Below, in pieces: positions 8,312 to 17,343 of a stretch of 64,000 nt of DNA (positions are counted from its first letter, which is position 1; each line of letters opens with the position of its first letter). The notes under the pieces were generated by a model. It was not told the origin of the DNA, did no database searches, and saw only the letters and a list, made by a program, of their open reading frames with translations. The position numbers and the translations under genes were made by a program. This stretch comes from Chloroflexota bacterium (GTDB taxonomy: Bacteria; Chloroflexota; UBA11872; UBA12225; JAJDUF01): the NCBI GenBank assembly GCA_022826725.1, contig JAJDUF010000020.1:62001-126000 (forward strand), in the 5' to 3' direction.

Positions 8312-8593
8312 ATGGGGACGGTTGAATCCACGAATGCTCCAACCTATCACCGAGCGAGCGAAGAGGACGTGCTGATCCAGGCGCATATCGCCGAAGCGGG
8401 CAGCGGCGTGGACGAGCCGACGGTGGATGGAACGACCCTGACGGTGGCCGCTGTGTGGCAGTCGTTCCAGCGGGTGCGCGGTGATCGCCGCGGCTTTCGC
8501 GCCCGCACCCCGGAACTCACGGAAGATCAGCGCATGGCCGTCGTTCGCTTTGTCGGGAAATATCCCCACTACGTGCTACCACCTATCGATTAG
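8312..8593 (+). CDS. Conserved-looking small protein of unknown function
   Basis: A 93-residue soluble protein starting MGTVESTNAPTYHRASEEDV. I do not recognise a family. It is acidic at the N-terminus and basic in the middle (SFQRVRGDRRGFRARTPELT), with a helical C-terminal segment EDQRMAVVRFVGKYPHYVLP. The ATG at 8312 is chosen because the longer upstream frame covers the structured region and reads as non-coding. Only a weak AGGCAAGG precedes it. Its stop overlaps the stop of the convergent cupin gene by 3 nt. Confidence 0.55.
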   Translation: MGTVESTNAPTYHRASEEDVLIQAHIAEAGSGVDEPTVDGTTLTVAAVWQSFQRVRGDRRGFRARTPELTEDQRMAVVRFVGKYPHYVLPPID

Positions 8594-8949
8594 TGGCTAG
8601 TGGCCTGCGGTCTGCCCCAAATCAGCACGACCTTCAGGGGCGTGTCGCCGGTGTTACGCATCCCGTGATCGCAGCCGGGGGGCGCCAGGATTGCGTCACC
8701 GGCCGCCACCGGTACGTGCTGCCCGTCCAGCGTCATTACTCCGCACCCCTGGGTGAAGTAGTAGCACTCCTCCAAGTCATCGTGGACGTGGTCGCCCTCG
8801 CTGACGCCGGGGTCTAGCTCCCACACGTGAAACTGCACGGGCAGGCGGCTTGCTCCTTGGAAGAACCCGCGGACCTTGATAACACCATCGCCTTGGTGGA
8901 TCGCCGCGACTTCCTTGACCCCGGTGGTATCGCTCTCTTTGCGGTACAT
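8590..8949 (-). CDS. Cupin-domain protein
   Basis: A 119-residue single-domain cupin. Motif 1 is visible as GDHVHDDLEECYYFTQG (about residues 52-68: metal-binding His, His and Glu). Motif 2 is PPGCDHGMRNTG (about 91-102, third His). This fold binds a metal and serves as a small oxygenase, isomerase or ligand sensor; the reaction cannot be named. It lies 34 nt downstream of the nucleosidase gene on the same strand, so the two may be cotranscribed. Confidence 0.85.
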   Translation of the reverse strand: MYRKESDTTGVKEVAAIHQGDGVIKVRGFFQGASRLPVQFHVWELDPGVSEGDHVHDDLEECYYFTQGCGVMTLDGQHVPVAAGDAILAPPGCDHGMRNTGDTPLKVVLIWGRPQATSH

Positions 8950-8983
8950 CGCTCGCTCCCTCCCACTCCCGCCGGGCCTCGTC

Positions 8984-9709
8984 TCAGCTAACGTCTTCCG
9001 CCGCTATGTGCTCAACCACGCGGATCAGCAGGTCCTGGGCGGCTGCCAGCGCCTCGGCGGTGCGCCAGGCCGCGTGGTCGGTTTCGCCGGCTACGTTGGA
9101 CAGGCCGCGGATGACGGTGAGCGGCACGCCGTAGAGCCGTGCGGCCAAGCCTACCGCAAACGCTTCCATCTCCTCGGCGACAGCACCGGGAAACTGAGTC
9201 GCACGCTCGCCGGCCTCGGCGGGGGTCGCCGCGGCGGCCGTGACGGAGAGCAGACCCCCACGCAGCACCGGCTCCCCCGGCAGGCCGGGAGCCGCGAGGG
9301 GCAACTCGTCACCGACCGGTGGCAATCCGGCGAGCGGGAGGCCCTGCGGCCAGCCCAACGCTGCGGCCGAGCGGTGCGCCGCGCCGGCACCGCGGCCAAT
9401 GCCCACGCACCGCACGTCGGTCGCCAGCAGTGCCGCTCCGACCGGCGCGCGCAGCGGGTCATACGTGCCGGCAATGCCAACCAGGATGACCGGAGCGGTC
9501 CCCGGTCCTGCAGCAGCGGCTCGGAGGTGGTTGCCCAGCGCGTAGGCGGCACCAGCGCCCGCCGCGGCTAGGCCAAAGCCGCAGAGCGCGACGGCGACCT
9601 CGTACCCGCCGACGCGGCAGCGGGCCGCCCCGCGGTCGGCGAGCGCGCGGTGGACGCGCTCGTCGCAGAGAAAACGGGCTTCATAGGCGGTAGGGACGAG
9701 TATCAACAT
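8984..9709 (-). CDS. Nucleosidase of the MTA/SAH-futalosine hydrolase type
   Basis: A 241-residue PNP/UDP-phosphorylase superfamily protein. It begins MLILVPTAYEARFL and has a glycine-rich strand VILVGIAGTYDP. A C-terminal active-site segment EEMEAFAVGLAARLYG is followed by VIRGLSNVAGETDHAAW, closely resembling the EGMEGFAV/RGISN-D pattern of futalosine hydrolase (menaquinone pathway). The ATG at 9709 with GGTGAA upstream is preferred over a longer frame that would overlap the PhyH gene. No other menaquinone genes are near, so a general nucleoside hydrolase is equally possible. Alanine-rich composition reflects the high GC. Confidence 0.75.
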   Translation of the reverse strand: MLILVPTAYEARFLCDERVHRALADRGAARCRVGGYEVAVALCGFGLAAAGAGAAYALGNHLRAAAAGPGTAPVILVGIAGTYDPLRAPVGAALLATDVRCVGIGRGAGAAHRSAAALGWPQGLPLAGLPPVGDELPLAAPGLPGEPVLRGGLLSVTAAAATPAEAGERATQFPGAVAEEMEAFAVGLAARLYGVPLTVIRGLSNVAGETDHAAWRTAEALAAAQDLLIRVVEHIAAEDVS

Positions 9710-9726
9710 CGGTTCACCGGGTAGCC

Positions 9727-10575
9727 CTACCCTCGTCGCTGCCAGTGCCAACTATCGCTGCCGGAGATGAGGGGGAGTAGATGATCCGGGAGCGTGGCGA
9801 CAAACTCGGGACTGATCTCGTTGCCGGGCCACTCGCGCAGCATCGGCGGTGTATAGCCGGCCACCAGGATGACTCGCTCGGTATCGCTGCGGATGGGCGT
9901 GGTGCTGTGGAGCAGCGATTCCGGGAAGAGCAGCACCGAGCCGGCTTTCGCCTCGATCTGGTGGATGAGGTGGTCATCTGCCAGCGCGGCCGCGATGCTC
10001 TCCTGCGGTGGCCACGAGAGCTTGTGGCTGCCTGGAATGACCGAGGTGCCGCCATCGTCCGGTCCCACGTCCGTCAGATAGGCCAGAGTCTTCACGAACA
10101 GACAGTGGAAGTTGCCCTGCTCTTCCCAGGTACCCCAGCCGTGGCGGGTGCCGTCGTGGAAATGCAGGCCGGCGCCTCGGGCCAGAGACTCCTGGCTGGC
10201 CGCCGGGTCGCGGCGATTGATGATGGCCTCCGACTCCTCGAGCCGCACGGAGCCGCCGACTACTTCCTCGACCAGCGGCACAAGCTCTGGGTGAACCGCG
10301 TAGGCCAGCAGCGCTGGATCGTATTCCACGAGGTGTCCCAACAAGACGTGATGCTCACCCTTCGCGCGGCGGTAGACTCGTAGCGCATCGAGCCGCTCAT
10401 CCGGCTCGGCTTTCAGCCGATAGAGCGCCGCTTTGGCCTGCTCTACTTCGGCGGGAGTCAACACATCCTCGAGGAGCACGTAGCCAAAGACATTGAGATG
10501 GAGCCGCTGCGCTGGCGTGAGTGTCACTGTGCTATCGGCGGCGACCTTCGATTCGATTGCCATGTCGATTGCCAT
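9727..10575 (-). CDS. Phytanoyl-CoA dioxygenase (PhyH) family protein
   Basis: A 282-residue Fe(II)/2-oxoglutarate-dependent oxygenase-like protein. PhyH landmarks include FGYVLLEDVLTPAEVEQAKA near residues 29-48. A LHFHDG segment sits where the proximal metal ligands fall. YLTDVGPDDGGTSVIPGSHK, the distal His-bearing LLHSTTPI and a following arginine complete the set. It would hydroxylate or demethylate a small organic substrate, unidentified. Two in-frame starts four codons apart (10575, 10563) are possible. The nucleosidase gene begins 17 nt after its stop, indicating an operon of PhyH, nucleosidase and cupin. Confidence 0.88.
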   Translation of the reverse strand: MAIDMAIESKVAADSTVTLTPAQRLHLNVFGYVLLEDVLTPAEVEQAKAALYRLKAEPDERLDALRVYRRAKGEHHVLLGHLVEYDPALLAYAVHPELVPLVEEVVGGSVRLEESEAIINRRDPAASQESLARGAGLHFHDGTRHGWGTWEEQGNFHCLFVKTLAYLTDVGPDDGGTSVIPGSHKLSWPPQESIAAALADDHLIHQIEAKAGSVLLFPESLLHSTTPIRSDTERVILVAGYTPPMLREWPGNEISPEFVATLPDHLLPLISGSDSWHWQRRG

Positions 10576-10714
10576 GCTCCTCTCCTCCGAGTGCTGCCGG
10601 TTCTCGTTCGGTGCGTGCGGTTGAGGTTGTGTGCGACGCTCGCGCTCGTCGCTAATGGTACGCTACCGGCCGGACGCAGCCGCCGGACAAGGCGGGCAGC
10701 GATGGAGGCATGGA

Positions 10715-11869
10715 ATGGTTAGCTCGACCGGCGCGGATGTGGTCATCGCGGGCGGGACGGTGATTGATCCGGCACAGGAGCTACACACAGCCCGCGACGT
10801 GGTCATCGCCGCTGGCAAGATCGCCGCCCTCACGCCGCCCGGGGCGGCGCCGAGCGCGGCGCGGGTGCTGGATGCACACGGCTTGCTGGTGACGCCCGGC
10901 TTGATTGACCTGCATACGCACGTCTATCTGCACGTCGGGCGAGACAATATTGACGCCAATAGCTTGGCTGCCCGCAGCGGCACGACGACGATGGTGGATG
11001 CCGGCTCGGCCGGCGCCGCGATCTTTGACGGCTTTCGCCACTACGTCGCTGCTCGGGCGCGATGCCGGCTGCTGGCCCTGCTCAACATCTCCGTTATCGG
11101 CACGGTGGCCTCGCCGATGGCCGGCTATGGCCGCTTTGTTGACCCCACGTTCACCGCCGAGACGGTCGAGGCCAACCCCGACCTGATTGTGGGGGTCAAG
11201 GTGCTTGGCAGCCGCATTCGCGTCGGCGAGGACAACACGGACCAGCCCGTGTGGCACGCGCATGCCGCCGCGCGAGCCGCCGGCGTGCCGCTCATGCTCC
11301 ACATCGGCGATCCGCCGCCCACCATCACCCAATCCATCCCGATCCTCGACCGGGGCGATCTGATTACGCACTGCTACAAGGGGGAGTTGGTCGGCCGGCT
11401 CGTGGATCGAGATGGCACCCCGACCGCGGTGCTGCGGGAAGCGCGGGATCGGGGGGTGCTGATGGACGTGGGTCACGGGGCCGGCAGCTACCACTGGGGG
11501 GTTGCTCGCCAGCTCTGCGAACACGGCTATTGGCCGGATACGATCTCGACCGACGTTCATGCCGGCTCCATCAATGGCCCGGCTTACGACATGCCGACCA
11601 CGATGTCGAAGCTCCTGCACTTGGGTATGCCGCTCGACGCGGTGATCCGGGCGAGTACGCTCAGACCGGCGCAAGCCATCGGCTGGGATGATCGGATTGG
11701 TAGCTTGGAAGTCGGGCGGACGGCGGACGTGGCAGTGCTGGAGCTACAGAGCGGCGCGTTTCCGCTGACCGACACCTTCCGGCAGACCGAAACGGCCAGC
11801 AGCCGTCTCGCCGCGCGACACACGATATTCGGCGGCGAGGTGATCTCGGACTCCGGTGCCGGCAGTTAG
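10715..11869 (+). CDS. Amidohydrolase/deacetylase family metallohydrolase
   Basis: A 384-residue amidohydrolase-superfamily enzyme of the dihydroorotase/deacetylase-like branch. It starts with a beta-sandwich strand (DVVIAGGTVIDPAQ), then GLIDLHTHVY with the metal-binding HTH, a central lysine in GVKVLGSRIR, histidines in LMLHIGD and ITHCYKG, and TISTDVHA with the catalytic aspartate. The C-terminal GSLEVGRTADVAVL strand is standard. GGAGG six nucleotides before ATG 10715 fixes the start. It is divergent from the PhyH gene and shares a 139-nt promoter interval. A cyclic amide or N-acyl amino acid substrate is likely. Confidence 0.87.
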   Translation: MVSSTGADVVIAGGTVIDPAQELHTARDVVIAAGKIAALTPPGAAPSAARVLDAHGLLVTPGLIDLHTHVYLHVGRDNIDANSLAARSGTTTMVDAGSAGAAIFDGFRHYVAARARCRLLALLNISVIGTVASPMAGYGRFVDPTFTAETVEANPDLIVGVKVLGSRIRVGEDNTDQPVWHAHAAARAAGVPLMLHIGDPPPTITQSIPILDRGDLITHCYKGELVGRLVDRDGTPTAVLREARDRGVLMDVGHGAGSYHWGVARQLCEHGYWPDTISTDVHAGSINGPAYDMPTTMSKLLHLGMPLDAVIRASTLRPAQAIGWDDRIGSLEVGRTADVAVLELQSGAFPLTDTFRQTETASSRLAARHTIFGGEVISDSGAGS

Positions 11870-11890
11870 TGGTCGGTGAGAGAGTTTGGG

Positions 11891-11929
11891 CCCTAACCCC
11901 CGGCCCCTTCCCTGGAGGGAAGGGGAGTC
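11891..11929. repeat. Dispersed intergenic repeat, family B
   Basis: CCCTTCCCT and AGGGAAGGGG arms flank a short centre, between the convergent amidohydrolase and FAH hydrolase genes. It is preceded by a TAGTGGTCGGTGAG fragment related to the 24618 repeat. Confidence 0.6.
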
Positions 11930-12011
11930 ATGACGGCGATCTGTAGCCCGCGCCCGGAAATAGCTCTAGGAGAGGGCAGTATCTTCTCTGCCGAGCAGGG
12001 GCCGAGCACCC

Positions 12012-12902
12012 TTATGGCGAGGGGGAGAGGACCGGGTTGCGGAGGAGGCCGATGCCGGCAACTTCCGCCTCGGTGACATCGCCCGGCTGGAGGAACTCCG
12101 GCGGCTCGCGCGAGCCGCCAATCCCGCTGGGCGTTCCCGTGGAGATGATGTCGCCCGCTTGCAGCGTCAGCACGCTGGAAAGGTCCTCCACTATCTTGGC
12201 GACCGGGAAGATCATGTAGCGCGTGTTGGAGCTTTGCTTTTCGACGCCGTTGACGCGGAGGCATAGGTCGAGGTTCTGCGGATCGCCAATCTCGTCGGCC
12301 GAGACGATCCACGGCCCCATCGGGCAACCGGTGTCGAAGCTCTTGCCCAGAAACCACTGCCCGCTCCGCGCAAACTGGAGGTCGCGGGCCGAGACGTCGT
12401 GAATGACGGTATAGCCGAAAACATGATCGAGGGCGTCGGCTTCCGAGATACGCCGCCCCCCGGCGCCGAGGATCACCCCTAACTCCACCTCCCAGTCCAA
12501 CTGCTGGGACACACTGGGGTCGGCGATGATTGGCTCGTCAGGGCCGATGACCGCGGTGGTGGCTTTGGTGAAGTAGATCGGCGCGTCGGGCGCATCGTGG
12601 CCGCCCTCCGCCGCGTGCTCCGCATAGTTGAGGCCCAGCGCGAACACGTTACGCAAGGGCTGGGGTACCGGTGCCAAGAGACGCAACCCGGAGAGCGGCA
12701 GGAGGCTGGCACTGCCCGCCGCGGCCGCGAGTTGGCCGGTGCGCTCCCACCAGGCCGGTCCCGCTTGGATGAAGGCCAGCAACGTCTCCGGCCACCCGGC
12801 GAGGCCGGTCGCCGCCGCGGCAGCCGGCAAATCCAAAACGCCGCCAGCCTGTACGACTCCCCAGCTCACCCGGCCGTCCCGCTCGAACGTCGCGTATCGC
12901 AT
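12012..12902 (-). CDS. Fumarylacetoacetate hydrolase (FAH) family protein
   Basis: A 296-residue enzyme of the FAH/2-hydroxyhepta-2,4-diene-1,7-dioate isomerase family. It has the core NVFALGLNYAEHAAE, EVELGVILG with metal-binding acidic residues, GYTVIHDVSARDLQ, a conserved KSFDTGCPMGPWIV segment and a terminal ISTGTPSGIG motif. These enzymes cleave or decarboxylate beta-diketo acids, or act as oxaloacetate/acylpyruvate hydrolases. AAGGAGCAAGG directly before ATG 12902 fixes the start; a longer in-frame extension overlaps the upstream gene without a binding site. It is 49 nt from the class IV aminotransferase, probably cotranscribed. Confidence 0.9.
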   Translation of the reverse strand: MRYATFERDGRVSWGVVQAGGVLDLPAAAAATGLAGWPETLLAFIQAGPAWWERTGQLAAAAGSASLLPLSGLRLLAPVPQPLRNVFALGLNYAEHAAEGGHDAPDAPIYFTKATTAVIGPDEPIIADPSVSQQLDWEVELGVILGAGGRRISEADALDHVFGYTVIHDVSARDLQFARSGQWFLGKSFDTGCPMGPWIVSADEIGDPQNLDLCLRVNGVEKQSSNTRYMIFPVAKIVEDLSSVLTLQAGDIISTGTPSGIGGSREPPEFLQPGDVTEAEVAGIGLLRNPVLSPSP

Positions 12903-12951
12903 CCTTGCTCCTTCTTCCCGCTTGCTACGCACCCTACCGCGCGCTGCTCCC

Positions 12952-13920
12952 TCAGCTACCGGCGGCGTCCTGGGCCATCGCCGACTCGCCGGCCACCGCG
13001 GCGGCCGCGGCGCGTGCTTGTTGCACGAGGTCAACGCCCACGTGCTCACCAAATCCTGCCAGCAGCCGGCGCGTCACCGGGCCCGGCGTACCGTTACCGA
13101 CGGGCTGGCCTTCGCAGTTCGTCATCGGCATGATCCCGAAGGGGGTAGAGGTGAAGAAGGCTTCATCGGCATTCAGGAGGTCGTATGGCTCCAGGTTGCG
13201 TTCCTGTACGGGGATGCCCAGCGTTTGGGCAAGCTCCAGCACAAAGCCGCGCGTCACCCCACGCAGGATATTGCGCCCCTCCGGCGAATACAGCGTCTCT
13301 TTGTGGACCAGGAACACGTTGCTGCCGGTTCCTTCGGCGATATAGCCGTTGCCGTCGAGCAGCACTGCCCACGCCTCGGGATCAACGCGGTGCGCCTGAT
13401 GATCGGCGCGACGATAGTAGAGACGGCTCCGATTCTTCGCCTTGGGATCAATATACTGGGATGGCACGGCGCGCTGGGAGGGTATCACCGACCGCACCCC
13501 GGCCTCGTACTGCGGCGCATACTCGGCCAAGCGCGCCCTCAGCGGCCAACAGCTGATCGTGACCGTCGGGCCTGGCCGGTCGGGGAAGGCGCTGCGGTAG
13601 TAGCCGAACACCCCCGGGGAGACGTTGTGCGTAATCTGGAAGTCGAAGCCGTCGGCAAGCTGCGCTTGGTTGACTTCGATAGTCCGGTAGGTCGCTGCTT
13701 CCAGTTCCGCGAGGCTGAGGCCGCAGTCAATCTCGGCGTAGCGCATCGAGCCATACAGCCGCTCCAAATGGTGCCGCAGGCGAAACGGCTGCTGACCGAA
13801 CGTGCGGGTCACTTCGAAGACCATATCGCCGTACATCAGGGCGGAGTCGAAGATGGAGACGTTCGCCGCGGACAGGGGGACAAACGAACCGCTCATGTAG
13901 ACCAGCAACTCGCTACTCAT
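12952..13920 (-). CDS. Class IV PLP-dependent aminotransferase (BCAT/DAAT-like)
   Basis: A 322-residue fold-type IV aminotransferase. Visible landmarks are VSIFDSALMYGDMVFEV (residues about 21-37), the RLYGSM segment, the probable Schiff-base lysine in DPKAKNRSRLYY, the phosphate-binding EGTGSNVFLV and the GVTRGFVLELA helix. Length and motifs place it among branched-chain amino acid or D-amino acid aminotransferases and aminodeoxychorismate lyases; substrate preference is not decidable. GAGGAG lies about 10 nt upstream of the ATG. Pairing with an FAH hydrolase on the same strand suggests amino-acid or 2-oxoacid catabolism. Confidence 0.88.
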   Translation of the reverse strand: MSSELLVYMSGSFVPLSAANVSIFDSALMYGDMVFEVTRTFGQQPFRLRHHLERLYGSMRYAEIDCGLSLAELEAATYRTIEVNQAQLADGFDFQITHNVSPGVFGYYRSAFPDRPGPTVTISCWPLRARLAEYAPQYEAGVRSVIPSQRAVPSQYIDPKAKNRSRLYYRRADHQAHRVDPEAWAVLLDGNGYIAEGTGSNVFLVHKETLYSPEGRNILRGVTRGFVLELAQTLGIPVQERNLEPYDLLNADEAFFTSTPFGIMPMTNCEGQPVGNGTPGPVTRRLLAGFGEHVGVDLVQQARAAAAAVAGESAMAQDAAGS

Positions 13921-14080
13921 CCGTCTGACTCCTCGGCACGCAGCACTTGCTTCCCTTGATAGTAGGCAGCCTTCCGTCTCAGGCCGGGGCCTCTAAACGC
14001 TCATCACCCCGCCTGATTATGCATGAGGGCGCGAAATCTTGCGTAAAGCGAGAGAGCGGCCGCCGGATTGCGCTACTGTC

Positions 14081-15133
14081 TTATGTCCAGGCCAGGATGC
14101 GGGCCGGGTTGTCCACGAGCATGGCCTGGATGGTCGCTTCGGCGATGCCTTGCTCGCGGAACCGGGGGACGATGTTCTTGATGACGTGGGTATAGCCGTA
14201 GCCGCCGTACTTGGCCATCGCGTGCTTGCCGAAGATGTCGTGCGCGAGCAGGAGGCGCGAGCCGTATCCGGCTTCGATGAGCTGCTGCACGAACACGATC
14301 CGCTGGGCGTCGCTGGGCATATTCAGCGCCGATAGCGGGTAGTAGGAGGTCTCCCAGCCGAACAGGTCATATTCCAAGTAGCACCCGCTGGCGGCCAGGT
14401 CCAGGAGCGTCTCTGGCGTCGCGATGGTCCGGTCGAGGTGGCCCATAATCACGCGGCCGAGGTCGGCGCCGGCCGACGCGAGCACGTCCAGGATTTCCCG
14501 GGGGGCGGTCTCGTCGCGCCCCGGGTGAATGGTGATCGCAGCGCCGGTGGCCTGCTGTGCGCGTGCGCCGGCGCGGAGCACCTTGCGCTCGTTCGCCGTC
14601 AGTGGCCACGAGCAGCCTAGCTCGCCGATGATGCCGGCCCGCACGCCGGTATCGCCTACGCCCGTCGTGAGGTCAGCAATCATCTCTTGGGCGAGGGTCT
14701 CCTCGCTCCGGTCGGTCATATCCGCGGGATGAACGGCATCGGTGTAGTAGCCGGCGCCCATCACGATGTTCAGCCCGGTTGCTTGGGCGATGTGTGCCAG
14801 CGCCGCCGGATTGCGACCGATGCCGATGGTCGTCACGTCAACAATCGTCCCGCCCCCGGCTTGCTGGTACAGCGCTACCTCGGAGATGGCGCTCTCCTCG
14901 TCGAGGCGCAGCAGGTTGTCCCGGTTGCGGAACGGGTCGTAGCGGATCCAGCCGAGATTTTCGATGGTCAGCGGCTCGAAGGATTTGTGCCGCTCGGCGG
15001 GATCGTCCGGCGGGTCGAACATACAGAGGAAGTCAATCAGCAGGTGCTCGTGGGTGAGGGTTGGGCCCAACGCTTCCGGGCGCACCGGTCCCAACACCGT
15101 CTGCACCAGCCCGGTCGTCTCGCGGTTCGTCAC
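14081..15133 (-). CDS. Phosphotriesterase-family metallohydrolase
   Basis: A 350-residue TIM-barrel amidohydrolase. It has the binuclear metal signature TLTHEHLLIDF (His-x-His, about residues 25-35), a GELGCSWPLT strand at the position of the bridging carboxylate/lysine, ITIHPGRDE, VIMGHLDRT (fourth His) and LLAHDIFGKHA with the terminal catalytic aspartate. The family includes bacterial phosphotriesterases, quorum-quenching lactonases and resiniferatoxin-binding-protein homologues. A lactonase activity is most common in such environmental members, but this is inference. It lies in the same orientation as the SGNH hydrolase, 57 nt downstream of it. Confidence 0.9.
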   Translation of the reverse strand: MTNRETTGLVQTVLGPVRPEALGPTLTHEHLLIDFLCMFDPPDDPAERHKSFEPLTIENLGWIRYDPFRNRDNLLRLDEESAISEVALYQQAGGGTIVDVTTIGIGRNPAALAHIAQATGLNIVMGAGYYTDAVHPADMTDRSEETLAQEMIADLTTGVGDTGVRAGIIGELGCSWPLTANERKVLRAGARAQQATGAAITIHPGRDETAPREILDVLASAGADLGRVIMGHLDRTIATPETLLDLAASGCYLEYDLFGWETSYYPLSALNMPSDAQRIVFVQQLIEAGYGSRLLLAHDIFGKHAMAKYGGYGYTHVIKNIVPRFREQGIAEATIQAMLVDNPARILAWT

Positions 15134-15190
15134 GGCGTCCTCCTTTTGCCCTACGATAGCACGGCCAGCGCGCCGGTTGCCTCTGCCGGT

Positions 15191-15973
15191 TCAATAGCCG
15201 TAGTCTGCCTTCAAGACGGACTCGTCCCGCCAGCGCTCACCGGTGCGTTCGAGCCGCTTGGTGCGCGCTGCCAGGCCGGAGCAGTGCTGGGCCAGCGTCC
15301 GAAAGATGGTGTGGGCCACGATCCGGTGGCCGAGGTCGTTGGCGTGGACGCCATCGTGATGGACCAGCCAGGGCGCGTTCCCGTAGGCATGGTAGACATC
15401 GCAGAAGAGGCAGTCTTGGCTCCGCGCGACCTGCTCGGTGAGCAGGGTGAAGAGCACGAACAGCTCGTGGCTGCCGTGACCAAAGGCCGGGGCGCCGACC
15501 GTAAAGTCGGTCATGAAGTAGGGACTGAGTAGCACAATCAGGGGGTCGCAGCCGGCGCGCACAGCGGCGATGAGGGCGATCAGCTCGCGCCGAAACAGCT
15601 CGGCCGGTGTCCCGCCACGGGCGTCGTTCAGGCCGTAGGAGATCACGAGCAAGTCGGGCTGATGGTCAATGACGTGCTTCTGCAGGCGCTCGTTGGCCGC
15701 CGGTTTGCCGGATGCAGCGTATGATGGCACCCGGGTCGAGATCACGTTGGCGCCGATCCCGCTATTGACGAGCCGGACCGGCTCGTCCTGGAAGTCGCTC
15801 ATCAGCGCCGCCAGCACGGGCGCCCAGCAGCGGTCCGACGAGGAGCTCCAGCCGCCGGCGGTGGTGCTTTCGCCGAGCGTGACGAGCACCCGGAACGGTT
15901 CGGGGTGCCAATCCAAGGGTGGAGAGTCCAGTCGGGTTGTCGTGGCGCTTCCCGGTGTGGATGCTTCAGCCAT
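15191..15973 (-). CDS. SGNH/GDSL-type esterase
   Basis: A 260-residue SGNH hydrolase. Block I is LVTLGESTTAGG, where the usual GDS is GES with the nucleophile Ser retained. Block III is YGLNDARGGT and block V is HHDGVHANDLGHR with the catalytic Asp-His pair. No signal peptide is present, so it is probably cytosolic. It hydrolyses an ester of unknown identity. It is first in a two-gene unit with the phosphotriesterase-family enzyme; an esterase/lactonase pair would fit degradation of an ester or lactone substrate. Confidence 0.87.
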   Translation of the reverse strand: MAEASTPGSATTTRLDSPPLDWHPEPFRVLVTLGESTTAGGWSSSSDRCWAPVLAALMSDFQDEPVRLVNSGIGANVISTRVPSYAASGKPAANERLQKHVIDHQPDLLVISYGLNDARGGTPAELFRRELIALIAAVRAGCDPLIVLLSPYFMTDFTVGAPAFGHGSHELFVLFTLLTEQVARSQDCLFCDVYHAYGNAPWLVHHDGVHANDLGHRIVAHTIFRTLAQHCSGLAARTKRLERTGERWRDESVLKADYGY

Positions 15974-16179
15974 ACTTCCCCCTTCTCCAGTCGGCCCGGC
16001 CTCGCCAGGAAGGATACGGCATGTGACGGCCGGAGGGTGAACCGCCGTGGGGGTTGACCCGCGTGGGGCGGACGGCTAGGTTACGAGGCCGCTTCCCGTG
16101 TGCGCGGTGCGCCGCCGCCGGTCGGCGAGCACAGTGGGGGTGCAGCGAGTTGTGTCCCTAGCGAGAGGAGTACCACACG

Positions 16180-17292
16180 ATGAGTGCAACAGAGTACCGC
16201 GCGGCGGTGATCGGGCATACCGGTCGCGGCAACTTCGGGCATGGGATTATCACGGCGTTTCTTGGCATACCTGGCGTGGAGATGGTCGCGGTGTCCGATC
16301 CTGACCCGGCCGGGCGAGCGGAGGCCGCCGCGCAGAGTGGGGCGCCGCGGGCCTACGCCGATCCTTACGAGATGCTGGAGAAGGAGCGCCCCAATCTGGT
16401 GGCCATCGCCACGCGCCAGCCGGATCAACACCACGACTTGTTCCTGGCAGCAGCGGAGGTGGGCGCCCACATCTTTAGCGAGAAACCGCTGGCCCGCACA
16501 CTGGACGAGGCGGACCGGATGCTGGCCGCCACCGACAGTCGGGGGCTGAAAGTGGCGGTGGCGCACGTGTGGCGCACCTATCCCGGTGTGCAGCGCGCCC
16601 GTGAACTGTTTGCGGAGGGAGCAATTGGTCAGCTGCGGCTCATGCGGTCCTATGGCGTAATGGATCATCGCGGTGGCGGTCAGTGCCTAATGGTGCTGGG
16701 CACGCATACGTTCGACTTGATGCGCTATATGACGGGGACCGACCCGCAGTGGTGCCAGGCGCGGGTGGTGCAGGACGGCCGCGACGCGACAGCTGCGGAT
16801 GTGCGGCCGGGCGACGAGGAGATCGGACTGATTACCGGCGACGGTCTCTGGGCGGCCTATGGATTTCCCAACGGTGTGACCGCCACCTATGAGACCTATG
16901 TCGGTGACGGCACTGCACCGACCTACGGGCTGGAACTGCACGGGAGCGACGGCATTCTCGTCATGCGGAGTGACGCCTGCTATCGCCACCGGCGGCCGTA
17001 TGCCGGACCGGTGGTGGACGCGGCGCTGGGAACGGGATGGGAGAAGATCGCGTGCCCGCCGGTGCCGGCCCCGCCGGGCGCCCCAGAGAATGCGCCACAA
17101 CAACATCCGCTGAACAATCTGGTTGTCACCGACTTGCTCGCCGCTGCGGCCGAGGACCGCGAGCCGCTGTGTAGCGGCCACGGGGCGCGGTGGTCGCTGG
17201 AGATGATCTTGTCGGTCTACGAAGCGCATCGCACCGGCGAACGGGTGCCATTGCCGCTTGCCGACCGGACGCATCCGCTGACGCGCTGGTAG
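16180..17292 (+). CDS. Gfo/Idh/MocA-family oxidoreductase
   Basis: A 370-residue NAD(P)-dependent sugar or inositol oxidoreductase. The Rossmann segment AVIGHTGRGNFGHGI is at residues 7-21. The family's EKPLA motif appears within FSEKPLARTLDEADRM (about 105-120). The C-terminal alpha/beta domain includes the His-containing LGTHTFDLMRYM. GAGAGGAG precedes the ATG. The aldo/keto reductase begins 51 nt downstream on the same strand, so the two likely form an operon for oxidation or reduction of sugar-like compounds. Confidence 0.92.
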   Translation: MSATEYRAAVIGHTGRGNFGHGIITAFLGIPGVEMVAVSDPDPAGRAEAAAQSGAPRAYADPYEMLEKERPNLVAIATRQPDQHHDLFLAAAEVGAHIFSEKPLARTLDEADRMLAATDSRGLKVAVAHVWRTYPGVQRARELFAEGAIGQLRLMRSYGVMDHRGGGQCLMVLGTHTFDLMRYMTGTDPQWCQARVVQDGRDATAADVRPGDEEIGLITGDGLWAAYGFPNGVTATYETYVGDGTAPTYGLELHGSDGILVMRSDACYRHRRPYAGPVVDAALGTGWEKIACPPVPAPPGAPENAPQQHPLNNLVVTDLLAAAAEDREPLCSGHGARWSLEMILSVYEAHRTGERVPLPLADRTHPLTRW

Positions 17293-17343
17293 GGGGCGCC
17301 AGCGGCGAGGCGCTGGCTCAAGCGCCAGACGAGGAGGTGCTTG

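Noticed and set aside
12628-13959. 443-residue open frame on the plus strand
   Set aside because: It covers the FAH hydrolase and aminotransferase genes in antisense, both of which have clear motifs.
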